NCBI RefSeq assembly: GCF_019747315.1
Contig: NZ_JAIEQY010000275.1
Location: forward strand, 1-40,876
DNA from: Roseococcus sp.
Lineage (GTDB): Bacteria; Pseudomonadota; Alphaproteobacteria; Acetobacterales; Acetobacteraceae
Direction: 5' to 3'
Length of the DNA stretch: 40,876 bases
The notes below the pieces were generated by a model. The model was not told the DNA's origin and made no database searches. It worked only from the letters and a program-made list of their open reading frames with translations. This document shows, in pieces, positions 18,424 to 25,895 of this stretch. Both the position numbers and the translations under genes were made by a program. The stretch's first letter is position 1. Each line of letters begins with the position of its first letter.

Positions 18424-18451
18424 AATCTAGAAGGACGAACACAAGTGTCAA
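18424..18451 (-). promoter_or_regulatory. Candidate bchC promoter (-35/-10)
   Basis: Minus-strand TTGACA (18451-18446) is followed after 16 bases by TAGATT (18429-18424), a fair sigma-70 pair (6/6 and 4/6 matches) about 36 bases before the bchC GTG. The -35 is inside the PpsR box, so repressor binding would block polymerase. In other purple bacteria bchC also has its own promoter within the crtEF-bchC-puf superoperon. Confidence 0.55.
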
Positions 18452-18463
18452 GCAAAATGGACA
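18446..18463. promoter_or_regulatory. PpsR/CrtJ operator upstream of bchC
   Basis: TGTCAAGCAAAATGGACA is a perfect TGT-N12-ACA box in the 102-base gap between crtF and bchC. It overlaps a good -35 hexamer. PpsR/CrtJ represses bch and crt promoters under aerobic or bright conditions in related bacteria; an additional TGT and ACA pair nearby (18418-18443) has non-standard spacing. Confidence 0.75.
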
Positions 18464-18490
18464 TTAACCAAGCGCGACCGAAAACACGCG

Positions 18491-19618
18491 TCATGCGATC
18501 GCGACCAGAACACGCGTGAGCAGGGGCGTTGCGGTCGGCAGCAGGCGGGGCTGACGGAATCCAGCCTCTTCCAGCATGGCAGAGAGCCTGGCTGGGCTGC
18601 GCGGGCGGCCCGTGCCCATGGCGCGCAGGTAGAAGCCGAAATAGGCGGCGCCCATGGCTTCCGCGCCCCGAGTCTCGGCCATGGGTTCGGCCACCAGCAG
18701 CGTGCCGCCGGCGGGCAGGGCGGCATGGGCCGCGCGCAGCATGCGGGCCACATCGGCCTCGTCATGATCATGCAGGACGCGCACGAAGCTGATGATGTCG
18801 GCGCCCTGGGGCAGGATGCCGGAGTGGAAATCCCCGCCGACGGCCCTGGCGCGGGTGGCAAGGCCAGCCGCCGCGAATCGCTGCTCAGCCCGGGCGGCCA
18901 CGGCCGGAAGGTCGAAGAGGATGACGTTCAGCGCCGGATTCGCGGCTGCCACGGCGCGCAGGAAGGAGCCATCGCCACCGCCCACATCCAGCAGGCAGCG
19001 ATGCTTGGAGAAATCATAGGTATCAATGACTTCACCCGAAATCATCGGCTGGGACGCCGCCATCAGCGCCGTGTAGGCCGCGATTTGCGCATCGCCCAGC
19101 GACTCCGGCTTCTCGACGCCGGCATAGGGCCAATAGGCGGCGAGCTGCCCGCCGCCGCGCTCGCCCCGCAGCAGCGCCACGGGGTCGGTCAAGTCGGCGT
19201 AGAGCATCGCATGGTGCTTCACCATGGATTCGATGGCGGCATTGCCCACCATCACGGCGCCCAGCTGCCCCAGCGCCCAGCGGCCATTGCGGCGCTTGGT
19301 CAGGCCGAGCGACTCGGCGGCTTCCAGCAATTGGGCGGCGGCATCGGCCGGCAGGCCAAGGCGATGCGCCAGCGCACGCTCCTCCTGCGGGCCTTCGGCC
19401 AGGATGGTGAAGAGGTCGAGCTTCACGCAGGCGTAGAGGACCTGCGAATAGACGAAGCCGGCCGCCAGGTCGAAGAGCGTGCGGGCGCGCCTGCGCGCCA
19501 TGCCGCGCGTCAGCGGGAAGCGGCCGGCCCAGCGGCGGAAATCCGCGCTGGCCACCAGCCGGTCATGCCAGGCGGCGAGGCGGTCCCGCCAATTCAGGGG
19601 AGAGGTCAGGGCCACCAT
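18491..19618 (-). CDS. crtF: Demethylspheroidene/hydroxycarotenoid O-methyltransferase
   Basis: CrtF uses S-adenosylmethionine to methylate the tertiary hydroxyl introduced by CrtC, a late step in the spheroidene/spirilloxanthin pathway. The 375-residue protein has an N-terminal dimerisation/winged-helix region (LDLFTILAEGPQEERALAHRLGL), a Rossmann SAM site LLDVGGGDGSFL near residue 210, the acidic FDLPAV loop, and the VLHDHDEADVARML motif expected for this methyltransferase family. The ATG at 19618 is two bases from the crtE stop, with no clear ribosome site, so coupled translation is likely. bchC follows after a 102-base promoter-bearing gap. Confidence 0.93.
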   Translation of the reverse strand: MVALTSPLNWRDRLAAWHDRLVASADFRRWAGRFPLTRGMARRRARTLFDLAAGFVYSQVLYACVKLDLFTILAEGPQEERALAHRLGLPADAAAQLLEAAESLGLTKRRNGRWALGQLGAVMVGNAAIESMVKHHAMLYADLTDPVALLRGERGGGQLAAYWPYAGVEKPESLGDAQIAAYTALMAASQPMISGEVIDTYDFSKHRCLLDVGGGDGSFLRAVAAANPALNVILFDLPAVAARAEQRFAAAGLATRARAVGGDFHSGILPQGADIISFVRVLHDHDEADVARMLRAAHAALPAGGTLLVAEPMAETRGAEAMGAAYFGFYLRAMGTGRPRSPARLSAMLEEAGFRQPRLLPTATPLLTRVLVAIA

Positions 19619-19620
19619 TC

Positions 19621-20487
19621 TCAGTAGGCGTGCGCGGGCAGGGTCTTGGGCACCAGGCGCCGCGCCTCATGCCGCATCAGCGCTCCCAATTCGGCGCGGC
19701 CGCGGCAGGGGGGGATCGCCTCCACCGCCAGATCCGCCAATTCTTCCAGGCGCTTGACGGCACCCTTCAGGCCGAGTTCCCGCACGGCGCTCGGCCGGTC
19801 ATGCGCGGCATCCTGGCCGACCGGCTTGCCCAGTTGCTCGGCGTCGGAAATGGCATCGCCGATGTCGTCGGCCACCTGATAGGCCTCGCCCAGCCGCATG
19901 CCGACATGGCTCCAGGCCTCGACCGGCCCGCCGGCGGCAGCCGCACCCGCCATGGTGGCGCCGGCAAAGAGAGCGGCCGTCTTGGCGCGGTGATAGGCAG
20001 CCACATCCACCCGCGTCTCGCATTCCCAGGCCTGGCCAGCGACGATGCCGAGCGGCGTGCCGACCGAATCGCCCACGATCCGCATGACGGCGCCCAGCCG
20101 CTCCGGATGGGTGCAACTGGCCGAAGCCCGCGCGATGGTCTGGAAGGCGAGGACGATCAGCGCATCGCCGGCCAGCAGCGCCAGCGGCTCGCTGAAGGCG
20201 CGATGGACCGTCAGCCGCCCGCGCCGCGTCGCCGCGTCGTCGAAGCAGGGCATGTCGTCATGCACGAGGGAAGCGCAGTGCAGCATCTCAATGGCGGCGG
20301 CGGTGGCGTCCACCAGCACGGGGTCATCCATGCCGCAGGCGGCGGCGGCGGCGAGGCAAAGCCTGGGGCGCACGCGCGCCCCGCCCGGGAACACCGCATG
20401 ATGCATGGCGAGCGACAGCAGGGGCGGCGTGGCCCCGGGCGTCAGCGCCTCGGTCAATTGCCGTTCGATGCGGCGGTTCGCGTCCAT
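19621..20487 (-). CDS. crtE: Geranylgeranyl diphosphate synthase
   Basis: CrtE extends farnesyl diphosphate to geranylgeranyl diphosphate for carotenoids and the bacteriochlorophyll phytyl/geranylgeranyl tail. The 288-residue product carries the first aspartate-rich motif DDMPCFDD, the FQTIAR and GQAWECET regions, and the second motif DDIGD in AYQVADDIGDAI. The ATG at 20487 gives the usual N terminus; AGGGAG sits about nine bases upstream. It is first in the minus-strand superoperon and divergent from crtC, with a PpsR box between them. Confidence 0.95.
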   Translation of the reverse strand: MDANRRIERQLTEALTPGATPPLLSLAMHHAVFPGGARVRPRLCLAAAAACGMDDPVLVDATAAAIEMLHCASLVHDDMPCFDDAATRRGRLTVHRAFSEPLALLAGDALIVLAFQTIARASASCTHPERLGAVMRIVGDSVGTPLGIVAGQAWECETRVDVAAYHRAKTAALFAGATMAGAAAAGGPVEAWSHVGMRLGEAYQVADDIGDAISDAEQLGKPVGQDAAHDRPSAVRELGLKGAVKRLEELADLAVEAIPPCRGRAELGALMRHEARRLVPKTLPAHAY

Positions 20488-20534
20488 GGAGGTGCTCCCT
20501 TCGAAGGCGGAAGGATGGCACCGTCGCGATTGAC

Positions 20535-20552
20535 TGTCACGTTTAATTGACA
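20535..20552. promoter_or_regulatory. PpsR/CrtJ operator between crtE and crtC
   Basis: TGTCACGTTTAATTGACA is a perfect TGT-N12-ACA palindrome-type box in the 134-base divergent crtE/crtC gap. It is 48 bases from the crtE start and about 70 from crtC, so one repressor could control both directions. Confidence 0.75.
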
Positions 20553-20579
20553 GCATTCTTCGGGGCAGTGGAAAAAAAC

Positions 20580-20597
20580 TGTCAATCTTCCCTGACC
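20580..20597. promoter_or_regulatory. Degenerate second PpsR-like box
   Basis: TGTCAATCTTCCCTGACC matches TGT-N12-ACA except for the last base (ACC). It is 27 bases after the perfect box, closer to crtC. PpsR often binds paired boxes, so it may be a weak second site; on its own it is not convincing. Confidence 0.35.
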
Positions 20598-20621
20598 AAC
20601 CAGGTCGGCGATGCAGGAGAG

Positions 20622-21578
20622 ATGCCCTTGCCCTTCGACCAGGCCGAGCCGGGCCTTGGCCCCGGCTTCCATCACACCCCGCCCAAGGATGGCTATGCCT
20701 GGTGGTACCTCGACGCGCTGAGCGAGGACCAGCAGCATGGGCTGACCATCATCGTCTTTCTCGGCTCGGTCTTCTCGCCCTATTACGCGATCGCGCGGCG
20801 GCAGGGCCCGGCCGACCCCATGAACCATTGCTGCATCAATGTGGCGCTCTATGGCCGCCCCGCGCGCTTTGCCATGACCGACCGGCCAGCCCGCGCGCTG
20901 AAGCGCGACGCGACCAGCATCACCATCGGCCCTTCGGCCATGCGCTGGGATGGCAAGGTCCTCACGCTCGACCTCGATGAGGTCGCGGTGCCCCTGCCGC
21001 GCCGCATCCGCGGGAAGGTGCGCCTGACGCCGGGGCCGATGAATGAGCGCGTCTTCACGCTGGACGCCGCCGGCCATCACCATTGGCGCCCCATGAGTGC
21101 CGCCGCGCATGTGGAAGTGGAGCTGGAGCAGCCCGGCCTCTCCTGGCAGGGGCATGGCTATTTCGACAGCAACTGGGGCTCATCCCCGCTGGAGCGGGAC
21201 TTCCAGGAATGGGATTGGTGCCGCGTGCCGCTGAAGGAGGGTGCGGCCATCCTTTATGATGCGCGCCGCCGCGACGGCACGCGCCAGCAGCTCGCCCTCC
21301 GCTTCCACGCGGATGGCCGCATCGAGGAAATGCCCGTGCCGCCCGACGTCACCATGCGCCGCTCCCTCTGGGGCATCCGCCGCGCGACACAGAGCGAGGG
21401 CCAGGCACGCATCGTGAAGACACTGCTCGACACGCCCTTCTATGCCCGCTCCGTGCTGGAGACGACCCTCTGCGGCGAAACGGCGATGGGCGTGCATGAG
21501 AGCCTGGATTGCGACCGATTCGCCGCGCTGCCGATCCAGCTCATCCTGCCGTTTCGGGTTCCGCGCCGATGGTTCTAG
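20622..21578 (+). CDS. crtC: Carotenoid 1,2-hydratase (hydroxyneurosporene synthase)
   Basis: CrtC adds water across the C1-C2 double bond of acyclic carotenoids such as neurosporene and lycopene. The 318-residue protein has the family's N-terminal DGYAWWYLDALSED and GSVFSPYYA motifs, PMNHCCINVALYG, the central GHGYFDSNWGSSPLE..F..WDWCR block with its conserved aspartates and tryptophans, and no signal peptide. The ATG at 20622 has AGGAG only two bases away, a short spacing; upstream in-frame starts are non-ATG and lie in the operator region. It is divergent from crtE; crtD and crtI, which often adjoin it, are absent here. Confidence 0.93.
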   Translation: MPLPFDQAEPGLGPGFHHTPPKDGYAWWYLDALSEDQQHGLTIIVFLGSVFSPYYAIARRQGPADPMNHCCINVALYGRPARFAMTDRPARALKRDATSITIGPSAMRWDGKVLTLDLDEVAVPLPRRIRGKVRLTPGPMNERVFTLDAAGHHHWRPMSAAAHVEVELEQPGLSWQGHGYFDSNWGSSPLERDFQEWDWCRVPLKEGAAILYDARRRDGTRQQLALRFHADGRIEEMPVPPDVTMRRSLWGIRRATQSEGQARIVKTLLDTPFYARSVLETTLCGETAMGVHESLDCDRFAALPIQLILPFRVPRRWF

Positions 21579-21607
21579 GATAGCGCCGCCCCACAGGAGG
21601 AACGACC

Positions 21608-22405
21608 ATGCTCGAACAATCCCCCATGCCGGTCCTGGACATCCCCTCGCTGCGTGACAAGGTCACGCCCGCCGAGTGGCAGGCGCGCGTGAACCTCGCC
21701 GCCTGCTATCGCCTGATCGCGCTCTACGGGATGAGCGACATGATCGCGAACCACATCTCCTGCCGCGTGCCGGGCGAGGACGGCGCCTTCCTGATCAACG
21801 CCTATGGGCTGATGTATGAGGAGATCACCGCCTCCTCGCTCATCAAGATCGATGTGAAGGGCAATATCCTGCACAAGCCGGATTTCGGCGATCTCGACTA
21901 CGGCGTGAACCGCGCGGGCTTCGTCATCCATGGCGCCATCCATGAGGCGAGCCACGAGATCGACTGCGTGATCCACACCCACACCTGGCCCGGCATGGCC
22001 GTCTCCTCGCTGGAATGCGGCCTGCTGCCGATGAACCAGACGGCGATGCGCTTCCTCAAGATCGGCTATCACGACTATGCCGGCGTGGTGCTCGACACCG
22101 CGATGCAGGCGAAGCTGGTGGAGGATCTCGGCAGCAACAACGCGCTGATCCTGCGCAATCATGGCCTGCTGACCGTGGGCAAGACCATCGCCGAGGCCTT
22201 CAACGCCATGCACCGGCTGGAGCTCTCCTGCCGGGCGCAGCTGGCGGCCCTGGCCTGCAACGCCAAGATCATCCAGGTGCCGCAGGCCGTGCTGGACGAG
22301 ACCTACATGAACTACCAGCCGCAGACCCGCCGCGCCTATGGCGTGATGGAGTGGCCGGCCCTGCTGCGCCGGCTGGATCGGATCGACCCTTCCTTCCGGA
22401 ACTGA
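21608..22405 (+). CDS. Class II aldolase/adducin-type protein
   Basis: A 265-residue class II aldolase-fold protein. Zinc-ligand histidines appear in VIHTHTWPG (residues about 120-128) and in ILRNHGLLTVG (near 182), and SDMIANHISCRVPG is the family's N-terminal signature. Members include fuculose/ribulose-phosphate aldolases and epimerases, but this longer group without a clear sugar-phosphate signature has unclear substrates. A strong AGGAGG (21595-21600) precedes the ATG. It follows crtC by 29 bases in the same direction, so the two could be co-transcribed, although no role in carotenoid synthesis is known. It ends convergent to the methyltransferase gene with six bases between stop codons and no terminator visible. 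Confidence 0.85.
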   Translation: MLEQSPMPVLDIPSLRDKVTPAEWQARVNLAACYRLIALYGMSDMIANHISCRVPGEDGAFLINAYGLMYEEITASSLIKIDVKGNILHKPDFGDLDYGVNRAGFVIHGAIHEASHEIDCVIHTHTWPGMAVSSLECGLLPMNQTAMRFLKIGYHDYAGVVLDTAMQAKLVEDLGSNNALILRNHGLLTVGKTIAEAFNAMHRLELSCRAQLAALACNAKIIQVPQAVLDETYMNYQPQTRRAYGVMEWPALLRRLDRIDPSFRN

Positions 22406-22411
22406 GCCGCC

Positions 22412-23674
22412 TCAGGCCAGCGGCACACGGATCCGCTCGCGGAACCAGAAGCTGCCCTCGGCGACCAGGCTGGCGTGATAAGGCGCCCGGGAATCGGCCA
22501 GGGGGAATTCGCCCGTGATGACGAGGCTCTCGCCCGGCGCCACATCGCGTTCCAGCTGGCCGCGGGACATCAGCTCCTGCTCGCCTTCGCCGGAGGGGTG
22601 GGTGCCGATGACGCCCATGGTCACCAGCCCTTCGCCGCGCCCGGCCCCGGCACGCCAGAGGGTCTGGCCGGTGTTCTCCGCGCGCAGCGAAATCCGGACC
22701 ATGCCGGCGCCGATGCGGGCCACCTGCACGACCTCGAAGCGCGCATGCGTCCTATCCGGGTCGAGCTCGCCGGGGCGCAGCGCGCGGGGGCGGCGGGCGA
22801 GGCAGGTGTTCCAGCCGCGCTCATGCCCGTCCCCCACCACCTCCTCAACCGTCCTGGTCCCGTCCGCCGCGGGGAAGAAGCCGTTGAGCGCGTGCAGGAA
22901 GTCAATCTCGACGAAGCCGGCCTCGCGCAGCACATGGATCATGTAGTCGCGGGTGAAGGGGCTCTCCAGCGTGCCGTAGCTGGCCATTTCCGCGTCCAGC
23001 AGATCTTCCAGCGCGCGGTCACCCGGGTTCCAGCGGCTCTCGCCCAGCACCGCCATCTGCCCGCCCGGCGCCAGCAGGCCGAAGACGTTGCGCGCGGCGC
23101 GATGCTCGTCAATCACATGATGCCAGGCCTCGTGGAACACCACGGCCTGGACGGAGGCCGAGCCCTCCAGCGCCGGCGGCAAATCCTCGATGGTGCCCTT
23201 CACGAATTCCGCGCGGGCCAGCATGTCGATCTCCCACTTCACCGAGGCGCGCTCGATCCGCTGCCTGGCGATGTCCAGCATGTCCTGGCTGGGTTCCAGC
23301 AGGATGACGCGATAGCCGATCATCAGGAATTGCTCGGCCAGCCAGCCGGGGCCCGCCCCCGCATCCAGGATGGTGCCGCCCGGCAAATCCAGCTTCTGGA
23401 TGATGTTCAGCGCGTTGTAGATGGCGCGCAGATAATGGACATGCCCGCGCGCGGCATCGAGCGGCTTGAGCAGCAGGCCGGTGCGATGCTCGGGCGGGAT
23501 GTTCCAGGTATAGGCCTCGGCCGCCGCGACCAAATCCTGGTAGCGCGCATGCGCCGTGGTGACGTAGCGGCGAGGTCCCGTGAAACCGGGCGGGGCGTCG
23601 GATGCCGGCGCGGCCTTCCCCGGCCCGATCAGCCGTTGCAGCCAGCCGGGCCGGCCGGGCGTCTCACCGCTCAT
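22412..23674 (-). CDS. SAM-dependent methyltransferase with C-terminal beta-sandwich-like domain
   Basis: A 420-residue protein of two parts. Residues about 60-250 form a class I methyltransferase with the SAM loop ILDAGAGPGWLAEQFL, an acidic end of beta-2 (LLEPSQDML), and later VVFHEAWHHVID and LAPGGQMAVLGESRW. The last 110 residues (VRISLRAENTGQTLW..., DVAPGESLVITGEFPL, ...EGSFWF) look like a beta-sandwich domain seen in proteins linked to cell-surface glycan synthesis. Substrate unknown. It is the last gene of the efflux run, 40 bases after the adaptor gene, and probably shares its transcript. Confidence 0.75.
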   Translation of the reverse strand: MSGETPGRPGWLQRLIGPGKAAPASDAPPGFTGPRRYVTTAHARYQDLVAAAEAYTWNIPPEHRTGLLLKPLDAARGHVHYLRAIYNALNIIQKLDLPGGTILDAGAGPGWLAEQFLMIGYRVILLEPSQDMLDIARQRIERASVKWEIDMLARAEFVKGTIEDLPPALEGSASVQAVVFHEAWHHVIDEHRAARNVFGLLAPGGQMAVLGESRWNPGDRALEDLLDAEMASYGTLESPFTRDYMIHVLREAGFVEIDFLHALNGFFPAADGTRTVEEVVGDGHERGWNTCLARRPRALRPGELDPDRTHARFEVVQVARIGAGMVRISLRAENTGQTLWRAGAGRGEGLVTMGVIGTHPSGEGEQELMSRGQLERDVAPGESLVITGEFPLADSRAPYHASLVAEGSFWFRERIRVPLA

Positions 23675-23714
23675 GCTCTGGCTCTCCCTGATGCAGGCCA
23701 GGGGCCTTCATAGC

Positions 23715-25895
23715 CTATTCGCGCAGCACCACCACGTCACCGGGGGTGAGGCCCGTGCGAATTTCCACCCCCTCGGGCGTGGAGATGCCCAGCGTCACGG
23801 GGCGGGAGACGACGCGCCCGCCCTCGCGCACGCGCACCACGCGCGTGCCGCCCTCATCGCGCACCGCGTGGGGCGGCATGACCACTGCATCCTCGCGCTC
23901 ATGCGTGATGATGGCGAGGCTGGCCGACATGCCGACGGCGAGGCGCGCCCGCTGCTCGGGCGTCAGGTCGGTGATCGCGACGCTGACCGCGAAATTGGGC
24001 ATGCCGCGCCCCATGCCGCCCTGGTCCGCGCTGGCCTGCGCGGCCACCGAGGCGACGCGCCCGGTCAGCACATCGCCCCCGAACGCATCACCCGTGACCG
24101 TGACGTTCTGCCCGGGGCGCACCTGGTTCACGTCGATCTCATCCACCTGGCCGCGCACCAGGAAGCCCGCGAGGTCACCGATGCCGAACATGGTCTGCCC
24201 GCGCGAGACGCGGGAGCCGACCTCGATGGTTTCGCTGCGGCCCGAACCGCCCTGGCGGTCGGGCGGCAGCAGCACCACGCCGGAGACGGGGGCGCGCACC
24301 TCGGCATTGGTCAGGTCATTCTCGATCTCGCGCAGCCGCGTCTCGGCATTGGCGAGCTCCAGCTCGGCCGTGCGCAGGTGCAATTCGCTGCCGCGCTCCA
24401 GCGTGGCCGCGAGGTCCTGCTGCGCGGCCTGGAACTGCAGTTCCTGGTTGCGCTGCTGCTGGATGAGGTTGCGATGCTCCTCGGCCGGGATGATGCCGCG
24501 GCTGAGCAGCATCTGGCTTTGCTGCAGGCGGGCGCGAAGATTGGCGGTCTCCATCTCTGCCGCCGCCAATTGCCGCCGCGCGCGGGCGACTTCGAAGCCG
24601 GTGGTCCAGCCGCGCAGCTCCTCGACACGCTGGCGGGCGCGGATTTCGGCGGCGCGGGCCTCGCGCAGGCGCGTCTCCACCTCGCCGCGATCCATGCGCA
24701 GCAGCACATCGCCCTGGTTCACGGCGCCGCCATAGCGGAACAGCCGCTCGCGCACCGTGCCGTCATAGGGGGCGACGACGCTGACATTGGCGCCGGGCTC
24801 CAGCACCCCCACCACGGCGATGCGCGCGCTGACGGGCTGCGCGGTGGCCGTGATGGTGACCGTGCCGCCGGAACCGCCGCCGGCGAAATCCTGCGGCTCG
24901 GCGGGTGAGAACCAGGTCCAGGCGGCGACGCCGAAGACGCCCAGGAAGGCCGCCGCCACCGCCGCGACGCGCAGCGCCGCGATGCGCCGCGCGACGAGCG
25001 CCGAGCGCGTGGCCGAGGTTTCGAGCTTCAGGAAGGCGTCCTGCAACTGCGTGTATTGCGAGGCGAGCTCTGCCTGGAGGCGCTCGGTCTCGGTCACATC
25101 GGCGAAGACGGCGGTGATGGCCGGCCGCCCGGCGAAGGGCCCGGTCTGCACCCGCCAGGAGGTGGCCTCGACCGAGAGGCGCCGCTCGCCGGGGAAATCC
25201 AGCACGCGGCGGCCTTGCGTCGCCTCCTCCTCCTGGAGCGGGGCGAGGACGGCGTCGATGAAGTCATCCGTGCCGTCGCGCTCGCTCAGCAGCAGGGCGA
25301 GGCTCTGGCCGATCGCCTCCTCGGCATCGATGCCCAGCATGCGGGCGGCGGCGGGGTTCACCGTCATCACGCGCGCATCGGGGCCGATGGCCAGCACGCC
25401 ATCGGTCATCACACCCAGCGCGCTGCGGTAATCGAGGGCGAGGCTCTCCTTCACCCCGGCCAGCGCCGCCTCGCGCGCGGCCAGGCGCAGCTCGGCCCCC
25501 GCGCGGGCGGCGAGGCGCTCCAGGCCCTGGCGCTGCGCCTCGCTCAAGCGGCGGGGAAGGCGGTCCATCACGCCGATTCGGCCCAGCACGGCGCCACCCG
25601 TGGCCTGGATCGGCGCGGCCGCATGGAAGCGCAGCCCCTCGGCGCCGGTGACCAGCGGGTGGGCGGCGAAGCGCGGATCCTGCGAGACATCCTCGATCTC
25701 GGCGAGGGCGTCGCCGGCCGGGATCTCCGCGCAGAAGGCCTCCAGCGCGGCGCCCGCCGGCGTGGCGCCGGCGATGCGCAGCCGCGTCCCGTCGGAGAGC
25801 GCGACATAGGCCAGGGGCGCCCCGCAAAGCAGCGCCGCCAGATGGGCGATATCGTCAAACCCGTTGGCCGCGGACGCGGCCGGCGCATCAGTCAT
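23715..25895 (-). CDS. GAF-PAS-TM-HlyD/MacA fusion: sensory efflux adaptor
   Basis: A 726-residue protein that joins two normally separate modules. Residues about 10-140 look like a GAF domain (AEIEDVSQDPRFAAHPLV, LGRIGVMDRLPRRLSEAQ). Residues about 155-270 are a PAS domain (MTDGVLAIGPDARVMTVNPAAARMLG; ITAVFADVTETERLQ). A coiled coil (about 268-300) and one membrane helix (about 308-328) follow. Residues 345-726 are a complete periplasmic adaptor: a split lipoyl-like half (VSVVAPYDGTVRERLFRYGGAVNQGDVLLRM... and AEVRAPVSGVV), a long alpha-hairpin (405-528), a beta barrel (RGQVDEIDVNQVRPGQNV) and a membrane-proximal domain. The sensory part would be cytoplasmic. It overlaps the TolC-type gene by eight bases; ABC genes lie upstream. 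Confidence 0.88.
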   Translation of the reverse strand: MTDAPAASAANGFDDIAHLAALLCGAPLAYVALSDGTRLRIAGATPAGAALEAFCAEIPAGDALAEIEDVSQDPRFAAHPLVTGAEGLRFHAAAPIQATGGAVLGRIGVMDRLPRRLSEAQRQGLERLAARAGAELRLAAREAALAGVKESLALDYRSALGVMTDGVLAIGPDARVMTVNPAAARMLGIDAEEAIGQSLALLLSERDGTDDFIDAVLAPLQEEEATQGRRVLDFPGERRLSVEATSWRVQTGPFAGRPAITAVFADVTETERLQAELASQYTQLQDAFLKLETSATRSALVARRIAALRVAAVAAAFLGVFGVAAWTWFSPAEPQDFAGGGSGGTVTITATAQPVSARIAVVGVLEPGANVSVVAPYDGTVRERLFRYGGAVNQGDVLLRMDRGEVETRLREARAAEIRARQRVEELRGWTTGFEVARARRQLAAAEMETANLRARLQQSQMLLSRGIIPAEEHRNLIQQQRNQELQFQAAQQDLAATLERGSELHLRTAELELANAETRLREIENDLTNAEVRAPVSGVVLLPPDRQGGSGRSETIEVGSRVSRGQTMFGIGDLAGFLVRGQVDEIDVNQVRPGQNVTVTGDAFGGDVLTGRVASVAAQASADQGGMGRGMPNFAVSVAITDLTPEQRARLAVGMSASLAIITHEREDAVVMPPHAVRDEGGTRVVRVREGGRVVSRPVTLGISTPEGVEIRTGLTPGDVVVLRE

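Noticed and set aside
18418-18443. Second PpsR box near bchC
   Set aside because: The available TGT and ACA triplets are 16-18 bases apart, not 12.
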